NCBI RefSeq assembly: GCF_012933445.1
Contig: NZ_JABBNC010000019.1
Location: 1-64,000 of the forward strand
DNA length: 64,000 nt
Source: Actinoplanes sp. TBRC 11911
Lineage (GTDB): Bacteria; Actinomycetota; Actinomycetes; Mycobacteriales; Micromonosporaceae
Reading direction: 5' to 3'
Under the pieces are notes generated by a model. That model was not told where the DNA came from. It ran no database searches and was given only the letters and a program-made list of their open reading frames with translations. The position numbers were made by a program, and so were the translations under genes. Below are positions 8,478-17,218 of the stretch, piece by piece; the first letter of the stretch is position 1, and the number at the start of each line of letters is the position of its first letter.

Positions 8478-9704
8478 TCAGCACGCTGCGGCACGCTCCA
8501 CAAGCAACGCTCGCTCTCGTTCGTTCTTCGTCAACGCGGCGGCGCGCTCGAATTCCGCTTTCGCCTCGGCGGTACGGCCCAGCTTCACGAGAAAGTCGGC
8601 GCGTACCGCGGGCAGCAGGTGATACTGCCGCATCGTGGGCTCGGCGAGCAGCGGATCCAGCACGGCAAGGCCCGCCTCGGGACCGTCCGCCATGGACACT
8701 GCCACCGCGCGGTTCAGCTCGATCACCGGCGATGGGGCGAGGGCGGCGAGTTGGGCGTACAGGGAAGACATGCGCGACCAATCGGTCTCCGCCGCCGTCA
8801 TCGCCCGGGCGTGGCAGGCAGCGATGGCTGCCTGCAGCGTGTAGACGCCACCGCCGAGCGATTCCGCCTTCGTCAGCGCGGCCAGACCACGGGTGATCAG
8901 CAACCGGTCCCAGCGTCCTCGATCCTGCTCCGGCAGGGTGATCGGCTCGCCGGACGGACCGGTGCGAGCCGGAATGCGCGACGCCTGGATCTCCAACAGC
9001 GCGATGAGGCCGTGCGCCTCCGGCTCGGCGGGCATGAGACCGGTCAGGATGCGGCCCAGACGCATCGCCTCGTTGCACAACGCGGGACGCATCCAGTCGT
9101 CACCGGCGGTCGCCGAATATCCCTCGTTGAAGATCAGGTAGATGACCTCGAGAACCGCGGCGAGCCGGGCGGTCCGATCGGGGCCGGACGGAAGTTCGAA
9201 CGGCATCCCCGCGAGCGCCTTCTTCGCCCGGCTGATCCGCTGTCCCACGGTGGCGGACGGCACCAGGTAGGCACGGGCGATCTCGTCGGTGGTCAGGCCC
9301 CCGATCAATCGCAAGGTGAGAGCAACCCTTGCCTCGTACGGGAGAACGGGGTGGCACGCCGTGAAGATGAGCCGCAGCAGGTCGTCCTCGATGGGCTCCT
9401 CCTCGAAGTCCGCGAACTCGACGGACTCGGGTGTGACCAGATCGGGCATGCTGCGCTCGAAGCGCTCGCGCCGGCGCAGGTGATCGATCGCGCGTCGTTT
9501 CGCGGTGGTCGTCAGCCACGCGCCGGGATTGCGCGGAACGCCCTCGGACGGCCACTGCTCGAGTGCCGCCACGAGGGCGTCCTGCGCCAGTTCCTCGGCG
9601 AGTCCGACGTCTCCGACGAGCCGCGCGACGGCGGCGATGACCCGCGCCGCCTCGATCCGCCAGACGGTCTCGATCGCCCGATTAGCGTTCGTACTCCGGT
9701 GCAT
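8478..9704 (-). CDS. ECF42-group sigma factor with TPR-like tail
   Basis: A 408-aa extracytoplasmic-function sigma factor. Region 2 spans about residues 15-90 (LAEELAQDALVAALEQWP, TAKRRAIDHLRR) and region 4 about 110-175 (GGLTTDEIARAYLVPSATV). Unlike classical ECFs it has a C-terminal extension of more than 200 residues that is alpha-helical, starting with LIFNEGYSATAG (DUF6596/TPR-like), which defines group ECF42. Known members lack an anti-sigma factor and sit with DGPF/YCII proteins, exactly as here. It is the last gene of a three-gene operon and overlaps the reductase gene by 23 bases. It probably directs transcription of its own operon. Confidence 0.9.
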   Translation of the reverse strand: MHRSTNANRAIETVWRIEAARVIAAVARLVGDVGLAEELAQDALVAALEQWPSEGVPRNPGAWLTTTAKRRAIDHLRRRERFERSMPDLVTPESVEFADFEEEPIEDDLLRLIFTACHPVLPYEARVALTLRLIGGLTTDEIARAYLVPSATVGQRISRAKKALAGMPFELPSGPDRTARLAAVLEVIYLIFNEGYSATAGDDWMRPALCNEAMRLGRILTGLMPAEPEAHGLIALLEIQASRIPARTGPSGEPITLPEQDRGRWDRLLITRGLAALTKAESLGGGVYTLQAAIAACHARAMTAAETDWSRMSSLYAQLAALAPSPVIELNRAVAVSMADGPEAGLAVLDPLLAEPTMRQYHLLPAVRADFLVKLGRTAEAKAEFERAAALTKNERERALLVERAAAC

Positions 9705-10233
9705 ACGTCAGATTCAACACGCCGGACTTGAGCACCTCGTGGTTGAGCAGACGCAGCGGCTGGGTCGGCGTGTCCTCGAACAACCGCTGCCCATGCCCGA
9801 CGGCGACCGGATGCACCAGCAGGCGAAGCTCGTCGAGCAGGCCGTTGGCGAGCAGCCACCGTACGGTCGTGGCCGAACCGGACAGCGAGATGTCGCCGTC
9901 ATACTGATCCTTGACCTGCCGGAGCCGGCCCGCGACCGTGTCGTCGTCACCGGCGAGGATCGTGGTGTTCTGCCAGGTCGCCTCGGTCAGCGAGTTCGAC
10001 AGGACGTACTTCGGCACCGAGTTGATGAAGGCTCCGAAGTCCTCGGTGTGCCCCGGCCAGTACTGCGACCACTCGTCGTACAGCTTGCGGCCCATCAGGA
10101 ACGCCTTGGTGTCCGCGACACCCCGCCCGACGATCGCACCCATCTCGTCGTCGAAGTACCCGAAGTGCCACTTGTCGGGCGCCTCCACGACGTTGTCCAG
10201 CGAGATGAAGAAATTCGAAACGATCTTTCCCAT
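9682..10233 (-). CDS. DHFR-like (RibD C-terminal) reductase
   Basis: A 183-aa member of the dihydrofolate reductase/RibD-C superfamily. It opens with MGKIVSNFFISLDNVVEAPD, then GRKLYDEW and a late SGSATTVRWLLANGLLDEL, all characteristic of this NADPH-binding family. The substrate is unknown. A GTG at 10251 overlaps the stop of the upstream gene (GTGA), but the family starts at the MGKI position, so ATG 10233 with GGGGGCAGG upstream is preferred. Middle gene of the ECF42 operon. Confidence 0.85.
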   Translation of the reverse strand: MGKIVSNFFISLDNVVEAPDKWHFGYFDDEMGAIVGRGVADTKAFLMGRKLYDEWSQYWPGHTEDFGAFINSVPKYVLSNSLTEATWQNTTILAGDDDTVAGRLRQVKDQYDGDISLSGSATTVRWLLANGLLDELRLLVHPVAVGHGQRLFEDTPTQPLRLLNHEVLKSGVLNLTYAPEYER

Positions 10234-10247
10234 GACCTGCCCCCGTC

Positions 10248-10592
10248 TCACTCAGCGACTCTGCGGACGTCCATCGCCACGTTGTCGAACATTTCGCCGA
10301 AGCGCACCGCCCACTCGACCGCCTCGGCCTGATCGCGCACGTCGAGGATGGCGAACCCGGCGATGACCTCCTTCGCCTCCGCGAACGGGCCGTCGACCAC
10401 GGTGGTCTTCCCGTCCGTCACGGTGATCCGCGCGGCGCCCTCCGCGGTCGGCCGCAGACCCTCACCGACGAGCAGCACACCGGCCTTGGCCGCCTCCGCC
10501 ACGAAGGCGCCCATCCGCGCCATGAAATCGGGCGTCGGCGACCAGGCGGCCGGGTCCTTGTCGTCGAACTTGTGCATGAGCATGAAGCGCAT
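10248..10592 (-). CDS. YCII/DGPF-domain protein
   Basis: A 114-aa YCII-related protein with the defining motif VVDGPFAEAKEVIAGF at residues 67-82 and the N-terminus MRFMLMHKF. DGPF proteins are the standard genomic partner of ECF42 sigma factors; their biochemical role is not known. First gene of the operon, with GAGGGAGA before the ATG and a 28-35 base leader from the predicted promoter at 10627-10653. Confidence 0.88.
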   Translation of the reverse strand: MRFMLMHKFDDKDPAAWSPTPDFMARMGAFVAEAAKAGVLLVGEGLRPTAEGAARITVTDGKTTVVDGPFAEAKEVIAGFAILDVRDQAEAVEWAVRFGEMFDNVAMDVRRVAE

Positions 10593-10626
10593 CTCGGTCT
10601 CCCTCGGCTGATCCCTTTACTAACGC

Positions 10627-10653
10627 GTCGACCGGACGCGGCCGTTTTCGACA
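10627..10653 (-). promoter_or_regulatory. ECF42-type promoter
   Basis: On the minus strand TGTCGAA lies at 10653-10647 and CGAC at 10630-10627, with 17 bases between TGTCGA and CGAC. This agrees with the reported ECF42 pattern (TGTCGA at -35, CGA/TC at -10) and sits 35 bases before the YCII start codon, which implies that the sigma factor activates its own operon. Confidence 0.7.
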
Positions 10654-10755
10654 GCCTTCCCCAAAAAGTTTGTAATAGGGGTGTGACCAGCGGAAACACG
10701 GTGTCGGGCGATACCCGGGAGGCAACCGGGGTGACCACAGGTACTCTGTGATCGC

Positions 10756-10827
10756 GGGCCGCTAGCTCAATGGCAGAGCTGAGGACTTTTAATCCTTAGG
10801 TTCGGGGTTCGAGTCCCCGGCGGCCCA
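10756..10827 (+). tRNA. tRNA-Lys (anticodon UUU)
   Basis: The acceptor arm GGGCCGC pairs with GCGGCCC. The D arm starts TAGCTC. The anticodon stem GAGGA/TCCTT encloses the loop CTTTTAA with anticodon TTT. The T arm is GGGG-TTCGAGT-CCCC and the discriminator is A at 10827. CCA is not encoded. The 3' part and about 118 bases of downstream flank recur, inverted, at 23630-23787. Confidence 0.95.
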
Positions 10828-10946
10828 CGAGCTGGGGCGCACTGTGTCCGCGGGAAGTGCGGACCTTGGCGCTCGTCATTTCTGCTCCGGGGGCCGAGCC
10901 CCCGGAAACCCCACGTTGCGGTGGTTGCGGTGGGCGAGTCCGTTGC
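10828..10946 (+). repeat. tRNA-Lys downstream flank, copy 1
   Basis: This flank resembles the sequence downstream of the broken tRNA-Lys (23630-23748, opposite strand), including CGCTCGTCATTTCTGCTCCG and the CCACGTTGCGGTGGTTG block. With the tRNA part, the pair forms inverted repeats of about 155 bases facing each other across 12.7 kb. Confidence 0.8.
10887..10905 (+). terminator. Hairpin after tRNA-Lys
   Basis: CCGGGGGC (10887-10894) and GCCCCCGG (10898-10905) form a perfect 8-bp stem with a 3-base loop, 60 bases after the tRNA. It probably ends the tRNA transcript. In the second flank copy the right arm is mutated, so the hairpin is lost there. Confidence 0.55.
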
Positions 10947-11000
10947 GCTTCAACCCTCAACCCTTCGACCTCCGCCCTCAAGCCTGCTTGGCGTGTGCGC

Positions 11001-12419
11001 CTATCGACCATCCACGGTGGCGGCTGGGGGCACGTTGTGGTTTAGGCGGAACGTGTTGGTTGGGTCGTAGGTCTGCTTGATGGTGCTCAGGCGGGTGTAG
11101 CGGGCCGGGCCGTAGATTTCGAAGGCGTCGGACGCCTCGTCGGGGGCCAAGTTGTTCACCAGCCGGCGGGTGGACTGCCACGGGGCCATGCCGTCGAGCA
11201 ACGTGGCGACCGAGTGCTTGAGCTCGTGCTCCTGCGGAAGCGGGCCGACCGAGACGCCCAGCAGGCTGTACGGGATGCCCCTCGTCGCCACCGCGTTCGG
11301 GATCGCGGGCTCGCGGTCCCATGCGCCGCCGAGGGCGCGCAGTTCGGCGATCCACAGGCCGGTCTTGGCGTCGGGGCCGATCAGGTCGATCAGGCGTTGC
11401 TGCGCCTGCGCGGGGAACTCGCGCAGCATGATGCCGCGCTCGTAGTAGGGCAGCGGGTCGGTCGGCTCGTTGTGGATCGACGCGACGTCGGCGTACGGCA
11501 TGTCGGTGACGGTGTCCAGGACCGCGGGGGCGATCGCGCGCAACGGCGCTGTCAGCCGCTCGCCGTCTTCCGGCGTGCCGTTGTAGGCGATCCGCACCGT
11601 CACCAGGAAACGCCCGCGCAGCGGTTCCGGGATCTCGGGCAGTGGGGGCAGGCGGAGCACGGCGAACGACGAGACCATGGTCTCCGGAGTGCCGGGATGC
11701 CAGGCCGTCCAGGCTCGCAGCACATCGGCCATCCGCTCGCCGGGGAAGTAGATGGCGCCGCCGTAGAGACGGGACACCGGGAACAGGTCGAACTCCAGGG
11801 CGGTGACCACCGCGAAGTTGCCTTTGCCGCCACGCAGTGCCCAGAACAGGTCGGGTTCGGACTCCGCGTCGACGTGCAGCAGGTCGCCGGCGGCGGTCAC
11901 CACCTCGAGCGAGCGCACATGGTCGGCGGCGTAGCCGTACGAGCGCCCCAGGGTCGGGCTCAGACCGCCGCCCAGCGTGTAACCGGAGACTCCCACCGTG
12001 GGATTGGATCCGTTCAGGGGAGCCAGCCCGGACTTGGCCGCCTTCGCGACGACCTCGGACCACAGTGCCCCGGCGCCGACCCGGGCGGTGCGCCGGGCCA
12101 CATCGATGGCCACGTCGTTCATCCGGTGGGTTGCGATCACGACGGCGCCGTCCGCCGTGCCGACCATCTGGTGACCGGTGGTCTTCACCAGGACCGGTCG
12201 GTGCTGCGCGGCGGCGAAACCGAGGGCGGCCCGGACGTCGGCCGTGTTCCGCACCACCACGATCACCGCGGGCAGCAGGTCGTGATTCAGGTTGAAGACG
12301 GCACGTTCGGCGTCGTAACCCGCGTCACCCGGCAGCAGAACCTCGCCCGCCACCGCGGCCCGGAGCACCGCGACATCGGCCGGCAACACCGGCGGCAGGG
12401 ACGAATCGTCGAAGATCAT
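11001..12419 (-). CDS. FAD-binding oxidoreductase (BBE/VAO type)
   Basis: A 472-aa flavoprotein of the berberine-bridge/VAO family. The FAD domain (about residues 35-205) holds LVKTTGHQM, whose His is the expected covalent flavin site, then GVSGYTLGGGLSPTLGRSYG and EPDLFWALRGGKGNF. The C-terminus ends in the BBE signature YDPTNTFRLNHN. The family cysteinyl-FAD position is not Cys (SNPTVGVSG), so attachment is probably single. The substrate is unknown. ATG 12419 is favoured over 12428 because AGGA sits 8 bases before it. Its promoter is of ECF41 type and the ECF41 gene is divergent next door, the usual arrangement for an ECF41 target. Confidence 0.88.
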   Translation of the reverse strand: MIFDDSSLPPVLPADVAVLRAAVAGEVLLPGDAGYDAERAVFNLNHDLLPAVIVVVRNTADVRAALGFAAAQHRPVLVKTTGHQMVGTADGAVVIATHRMNDVAIDVARRTARVGAGALWSEVVAKAAKSGLAPLNGSNPTVGVSGYTLGGGLSPTLGRSYGYAADHVRSLEVVTAAGDLLHVDAESEPDLFWALRGGKGNFAVVTALEFDLFPVSRLYGGAIYFPGERMADVLRAWTAWHPGTPETMVSSFAVLRLPPLPEIPEPLRGRFLVTVRIAYNGTPEDGERLTAPLRAIAPAVLDTVTDMPYADVASIHNEPTDPLPYYERGIMLREFPAQAQQRLIDLIGPDAKTGLWIAELRALGGAWDREPAIPNAVATRGIPYSLLGVSVGPLPQEHELKHSVATLLDGMAPWQSTRRLVNNLAPDEASDAFEIYGPARYTRLSTIKQTYDPTNTFRLNHNVPPAATVDGR

Positions 12420-12475
12420 GGCACGCATCCTGTTTGTCGATCGGCTTTTCGCCGGGGAGAGCTTTTCGCCAGGGA

Positions 12476-12502
12476 GACGAGGTAGCCGCGCCGGGTGTGA
12501 CG
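12476..12502 (-). promoter_or_regulatory. ECF41-type promoter of the FAD oxidoreductase
   Basis: Minus strand CGTCACA-N16-CGTC, 57 bases before the start codon; nearly identical to the promoter at 6743-6769. Directly downstream a 17-base unit, GCTTTTCGCCRGGGAGA, is tandemly duplicated (12444-12460 and 12461-12477) with one mismatch, covering the start-site region. Confidence 0.82.
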
Positions 12503-12554
12503 GGGGCTCCCGCGCCCGGATGGCTACGCTGGACGCGCACGGCAGGAGAGGTTT

Positions 12555-13442
12555 ATGGATGACGGGCCCGGGCGGCCGGAACAGCAGGCCGACCTACTCG
12601 CCGCCGAATGGGAGAAGCATCGGCCGGCGGTTTTCGGGGCGGCGTACCGGATGCTCGGCAGCGTCGCCGACGCCGAGGATGTGACGCAGGAGGTCTGGCT
12701 GCGGGCGTCCCGCGCCGATCTGCGGCACGTCGACGATCTGCGGGCCTGGCTGGTGACGGTGGCCGCGCGGCGGTCGTACGACATTCTCAAGAGTGCCCGG
12801 TACCGCCACGAGACCTACGTCGGGCCCTGGCTGCCGGAACCGCTGCTGACCGGGCCGGACGCATCGCATGCGGTCCTCGTGGACGAGTCCGTCAGCACCG
12901 CGATGCTGCTGATCATGGAGGAGCTGAGCCCGCCGGAGCGGGTCGCCTTCGTGCTGCACGACGTCTTCGGGCTCGCGTTCGCCCGGATCGCCGAGGTGCT
13001 GGACGTCTCCGGGCCGGACGCCCGCCAGCTCGCCTCGCGGGCCCGGCGGCGGGTGGCCAAGGCGAGGCAGTCCACGCCGCAGGCGTCGAAGGCCGAGCGT
13101 GAACATGTCCTCACCGTCTTCCGGGCCGCCTACGAGGCGGGGGACATGGCCGGCCTGGTCCGGCTGCTGCACCCGGACGTCGTCTACGTCACCGACGGCG
13201 GCGGCGAGGTCTCCGCGGCACGCAAGGTGATCCAGGGTGGCGAGCGCGTCGCCGAGGTCATGCTGCGGGTGGCGCGGCAGCTGCACCTCGATCGTCTCGA
13301 CCTCGCCGAAGTGGGCGGCGAGCTCGCCCTCGTGTCCCGCCGGGACGGCCGGATCTGCACCGTCGACACCGTCGAGATCACCGACGGTCTGATCACCGCG
13401 TACCGCAGAGTCCTCAATCCGGACAAACTCGTCGGCGTCTAG
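12555..13442 (+). CDS. ECF41-group sigma factor (SigJ-like)
   Basis: A 295-aa ECF sigma factor with region 2 (residues 15-85, DAEDVTQEVWLRA), region 4 (about 120-175) and a C-terminal SnoaL-like domain. The three ECF41 hallmarks are all present: WLPEP in the linker (YVGPWLPEP), DGGG in the SnoaL domain and NPDKL at the extreme C-terminus. In studied members the SnoaL domain acts as a built-in regulator in place of an anti-sigma factor. AGGAGAGG precedes the ATG. Targets in this window are probably the divergent FAD oxidoreductase and the MFS gene at 5.5-6.7 kb; no matching promoter lies in front of the sigma gene itself. Confidence 0.92.
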   Translation: MDDGPGRPEQQADLLAAEWEKHRPAVFGAAYRMLGSVADAEDVTQEVWLRASRADLRHVDDLRAWLVTVAARRSYDILKSARYRHETYVGPWLPEPLLTGPDASHAVLVDESVSTAMLLIMEELSPPERVAFVLHDVFGLAFARIAEVLDVSGPDARQLASRARRRVAKARQSTPQASKAEREHVLTVFRAAYEAGDMAGLVRLLHPDVVYVTDGGGEVSAARKVIQGGERVAEVMLRVARQLHLDRLDLAEVGGELALVSRRDGRICTVDTVEITDGLITAYRRVLNPDKLVGV

Positions 13443-13452
13443 GTCGTCAGCG

Positions 13453-15093
13453 CTACAGGCGGAAGGTGGAGACGAGGCTGCTCAGTTCGGTCGACATGCG
13501 GGCCAGCTCGGCGGTGGCCTGCTGGGTCTCGGCGACGCCCTGACTCGTCATCCGGGCGGCGTCGGCGACCCCGTTGATGTTCTGGGCGATCTCGCCGGTG
13601 CCGCCGGAGGCCTCGGCGACGCTGCGGTTCATCTCGGCGGTCGTAGCGGTCTGTTCTTCCACCGCCGACGCGATGGTCGTCTGGAATTCACTGATCCGCT
13701 CGATGACGAGCGAGATCTGTTCGATCGCGGTGATCGCGCCGCTGGTGTCCGCCTGGATCGCCTCGACCCGGCGGGAGATGTCCTCGGTGGCGCGGGCGGT
13801 TTCTTGAGCGAGATCCTTGACCTCGCTGGCGACCACCGCGAAGCCCTTGCCCATCTCGCCGGCCCGGGCGGCCTCGATCGTCGCGTTCAGCGCCAGCAGG
13901 TTGGTCTGCTCGGCGATCGAGGTGATCACCTTGATCACGTTGCCGATCTCGGCGGAGGAGTCGCCGAGCTTGTTCATCGTGGCCGACGTCGTCGCGGTGG
14001 CGGTGACCGCCTCGCTGGCGACCCGGGCGGCCTCCGCGGCGTTCTCCGAGATCTCGCGGATCGACGCGCCCATCTGCTCGCTGCCGGACGCGACGGTCTC
14101 GACGCTGCGCGACACCTCCTCGGCGGCGGTGGAGACGGCCAGCGCCTGCACCGAGGTCTGTTCGGCCGACGCGGCGATGTTGGCCGCGGTGCCGGTCATC
14201 TGCTCGGAGGCGCCGGCCAGCGAGGCGGCGGATCCCTCGATGGTGGAGATGGTGGCCCGTAGCCGGGTCATCGCCACATCCAGGGAACGTCCCATCCGGC
14301 CGGGTTCGTCGTTGGTGTCGAGACCGGTGTTTCGGGTGAGGTCGCCGTCGGCGAGCCCGTCGCACACGTAGGTGACCTTGGTCAGCGACCCCACGATCTT
14401 CCGCGCCACCATCAACCCCAGTGCCAGGGCGACTATCAGGCCGACCACCAAGGTGATGATCGCGGTGGTCCGGCTGGACTCGTAGCCGGCCTTCGCCGCG
14501 CTCGCGTTCCGGGCCGCGTCGGCGGTCTCGGCGCTGTCCAGGGCGGTGAGGTTGTCGTAGACCTTGGTGATCACCGGCAGTGCTTCGTTGTCGCGTACGG
14601 CGGCCCATTCGGTCAGCGCGTTGCGATTGCCTGCCGGAATCATCTTGGTGGTCGCGATTTCGGCGTAGGCGTCCCAGTTGGTCTGCAGTTCGTCGATCAG
14701 CTGCGAGGCGGCCGCCGGCATGCTGTCGCGGTACGCCGCCATCGCGGTCGTGAAGGCCTGCAGATCGGCGGTGAAGTCGTCGGTGAACTTCTTGGTGTGG
14801 GCCGCATCCGTGGACAGCGCCTGATTCGAGGCATCCACCCGTGCCTGCGTCACCACGCTCTTGAGCTGGCCCACCGCCTTGATACTGGCGACGTTGGAGT
14901 TGTAGATGAGCTGTGCCGAGGCGCTGGCACGGCCAAGCGAGACCAGCCCGACGATGCCCACGATCAGCGCCACCAGGGCCGCGGTCGCGACCGCCGCGAG
15001 CACCTTGACGCTGACCCCGAGGTCGGCGAAGGAGACCCGCCGGTTCGCGTGCCCGGGTGCCGCACTGGTACCGGTCATGGTTACCGAGCTCAT
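13453..15093 (-). CDS. Methyl-accepting chemotaxis protein
   Basis: A 546-aa transmembrane chemoreceptor. TM1 is at about residues 33-55, followed by a periplasm-facing four-helix sensor (56-200), TM2 (about 212-232), a HAMP domain (233-285) and a cytoplasmic signalling domain whose hairpin tip reads AEQTNLLALNATIEAARAGE. It should relay an external signal to CheA/CheW. No che genes are in the window, which suggests either a distant chemotaxis cluster or motile spores. Start ATG with AGAGGA. Convergent with the sigma factor gene. Confidence 0.93.
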   Translation of the reverse strand: MSSVTMTGTSAAPGHANRRVSFADLGVSVKVLAAVATAALVALIVGIVGLVSLGRASASAQLIYNSNVASIKAVGQLKSVVTQARVDASNQALSTDAAHTKKFTDDFTADLQAFTTAMAAYRDSMPAAASQLIDELQTNWDAYAEIATTKMIPAGNRNALTEWAAVRDNEALPVITKVYDNLTALDSAETADAARNASAAKAGYESSRTTAIITLVVGLIVALALGLMVARKIVGSLTKVTYVCDGLADGDLTRNTGLDTNDEPGRMGRSLDVAMTRLRATISTIEGSAASLAGASEQMTGTAANIAASAEQTSVQALAVSTAAEEVSRSVETVASGSEQMGASIREISENAAEAARVASEAVTATATTSATMNKLGDSSAEIGNVIKVITSIAEQTNLLALNATIEAARAGEMGKGFAVVASEVKDLAQETARATEDISRRVEAIQADTSGAITAIEQISLVIERISEFQTTIASAVEEQTATTAEMNRSVAEASGGTGEIAQNINGVADAARMTSQGVAETQQATAELARMSTELSSLVSTFRL

Positions 15094-15189
15094 GACGTCC
15101 TCTTCCGGACCGAAATAGGCGATTTTTCCCGCACGTGCCGACCTTCACTATGCGAGTGCGGGAAGCCGCCCGGGTCCGGTTCGGTGATT

Positions 15190-17091
15190 TCACACCTCGA
15201 TTCGAGACCCCATGATCACCGTACGGTCGCGGGGAAGGCCGAGGAATTCGGCGGCATCGGCGGTGATGTACGACGTCGCGATGAAGAGCTGTTTGCGCCA
15301 GGGGGCCAGCGTGCGGGCCGATCCCTTGGTCAGCTCGATCTTGGAGACGAAGTAGGAGGCTTGGTCCAGCTTGACCGGCCCTTCGGTCTGTTCCGGGCTG
15401 AGCAGCCGCAGCGTCGCGGGGACGTCGGGCGTATCCATGTAGCCGAAGCGGGCGCTCACGTGGATGATCCCGTCACCGACGTAGCCGAGATCGTCGACCT
15501 GGATCCGGCCCGTCTCGGCGAGGTGCGGCACCGGCAGCGTCTCGATCGAGACGATCAGGATCTGCTCGTGCAGCACGCGGTTGTGTTCGACGTTGGCGCG
15601 CAATGCCAGCGGCGCGGTCTGTTTGCCGCGGTTGAGGAAGACCGCGGTGCCCGGCACCCGGGCATGCGGATACGCGTTGCCGCGCACCCGGTCGAGGAAC
15701 GCGCGCAGCGGTCCTTCGGCGCGTTCCCGTTCGCGGGTGACCACCTGCCGGCCGCGCTGCCAGGTGGCCATCACGGTGAACGCGGTCAGGCCGATGAGCA
15801 GCGGGAGCCAGCCGCCATGGGCGAGCTTGGTGAGGTTCGCCGACAGGAACAGCAGGTCGATCGCCAGCAGGCCGCCGGCGCCCACCACCGCCAGCCACAT
15901 CGGGATGCGCCAGCGAACCCGGGCGATGTAGAAGAACAGCGACGTGGTGATCGTGATGGTGGCGATCACTGCCATGCCGTACGCGTACGCCAACGCGGCC
16001 GAGCTGCGGAACGCGAGGACCAGGGTCAGCACCGAGACCATGAGAAGCCAGTTGACCCATGGGACGTAGATCTGGCCGATCGTCGACGCGGAGGTGTGCG
16101 CGATCCGCAGGCGCGGGAGGTAGCCGAGCTGGGCGGCCTGCGACGCCACCGAGTAGGCACCGGTGATCACGGCCTGGGCGGCGATGACCGTGGCGGCGGT
16201 GGCCAGCAGCACCATCGGCAGCCGTCCCCAGCCGGGCGTGAGCAGGAAGAACGGGCTGCTCACGGTGCTCTGGTCGCGGAGGATCAGCGCGCCCTGCCCC
16301 AGGTAGCTGAGCACGCACGCGGGCAGCACCAGGCCCAGCCAGCCGCGGGTGATGGCCCGCCGTCCGAAGTGGCCCATGTCGGCGTACAGCGCCTCGGCAC
16401 CGGTCACCGCCAGCACGATCGCGGCGAGTGAGAAGAAGGCGACCTCGAAACGCCCGGCCAGGAACCCCGCCGCGTACGAGGGAGACAGGGCCTTGAGAAT
16501 CTCGGGGTTTCGGGCGACGCCGGCGGCACCACAGGCGCCGATCGCGAGGAACCAGCCGATCATCACCGGGCCGAACAAGCGCCCGACGGCGGCGGTGCCC
16601 TTCTTCTGGAACGCGAAGAGCACCACGATGATCACGGCGGTCACCGGCACCACGAAATCCTTAAACGCGGGCTCGACGACCTTGACGCCCTCGACCGCGG
16701 ACAGCACCGAGATCGCCGGGGTGATCATGCTGTCGCCGAAGAACAATGCCGCGCCGAAGAGCCCGGCCAGCGCGAGCAGCCCCGCGACCCGCGTCATCGA
16801 CGCGCCGCCCCACCGGCGCAGCATCGCGATCAGGGCCATGATGCCGCCCTCGCCGTCGTTGTTGACGCGCATCACCAGGCTCACGTAGGTCAGCGTCACG
16901 ATGATCATCACGGACCAGAAGATCAGCGAGACGACGCCGTACACGTTGGCGTTGGTGAGCGGGACCGGATGCGGGTCGTCCGGGTTGAACACCGTCTGCA
17001 GCGTGTAGATCGGGCTGGTGCCGATATCGCCGAACACGACGCCGAGGGCGCCGACCACGACGGCGGCCCGAACCGTCTCTGTCGCACCCAT
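15190..17091 (-). CDS. kup: Low-affinity potassium transporter Kup
   Basis: A 633-aa KUP/HAK/KT potassium transporter, the usual length for bacteria. It begins ALGVVFGDIGTSPIYTLQTV, the family signature in TM1, with 12 predicted membrane segments to about residue 450 and a hydrophilic C-terminal cytoplasmic domain (450-633) that contains the GTAVFLNRG motif. It imports K+ coupled to protons. Monocistronic; its start faces the RHH regulator gene across 125 bases, which is too short for a c-di-AMP riboswitch, and I see none. Confidence 0.95.
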   Translation of the reverse strand: MGATETVRAAVVVGALGVVFGDIGTSPIYTLQTVFNPDDPHPVPLTNANVYGVVSLIFWSVMIIVTLTYVSLVMRVNNDGEGGIMALIAMLRRWGGASMTRVAGLLALAGLFGAALFFGDSMITPAISVLSAVEGVKVVEPAFKDFVVPVTAVIIVVLFAFQKKGTAAVGRLFGPVMIGWFLAIGACGAAGVARNPEILKALSPSYAAGFLAGRFEVAFFSLAAIVLAVTGAEALYADMGHFGRRAITRGWLGLVLPACVLSYLGQGALILRDQSTVSSPFFLLTPGWGRLPMVLLATAATVIAAQAVITGAYSVASQAAQLGYLPRLRIAHTSASTIGQIYVPWVNWLLMVSVLTLVLAFRSSAALAYAYGMAVIATITITTSLFFYIARVRWRIPMWLAVVGAGGLLAIDLLFLSANLTKLAHGGWLPLLIGLTAFTVMATWQRGRQVVTRERERAEGPLRAFLDRVRGNAYPHARVPGTAVFLNRGKQTAPLALRANVEHNRVLHEQILIVSIETLPVPHLAETGRIQVDDLGYVGDGIIHVSARFGYMDTPDVPATLRLLSPEQTEGPVKLDQASYFVSKIELTKGSARTLAPWRKQLFIATSYITADAAEFLGLPRDRTVIMGSRIEV

Positions 17092-17189
17092 GGCCTGAGA
17101 TTAGTCCTGGCAAAGGCGTAGATATGGGGATTTGACTGATCGGTTTCCATGAATCTGATGCCATAGCTGAGCCAACATGGCTTGCACTG

Positions 17190-17218
17190 GTGCCATCGAG
17201 GTGCCATAGTGGTGCCAT
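17190..17218 (+). promoter_or_regulatory. Triple GTGCCAT repeat, candidate RHH operator
   Basis: GTGCCAT occurs at 17190, 17201 and 17212, an exact 11-base period (one helical turn); the last copy overlaps the start codon of the RHH gene. Phased short direct repeats are typical of ribbon-helix-helix operators, so autorepression is a reasonable inference. Confidence 0.5.

Noticed and set aside
17092..17216. c-di-AMP riboswitch before kup
   Set aside because: The 125-base gap is too short for the known fold and is shared with a divergent gene.
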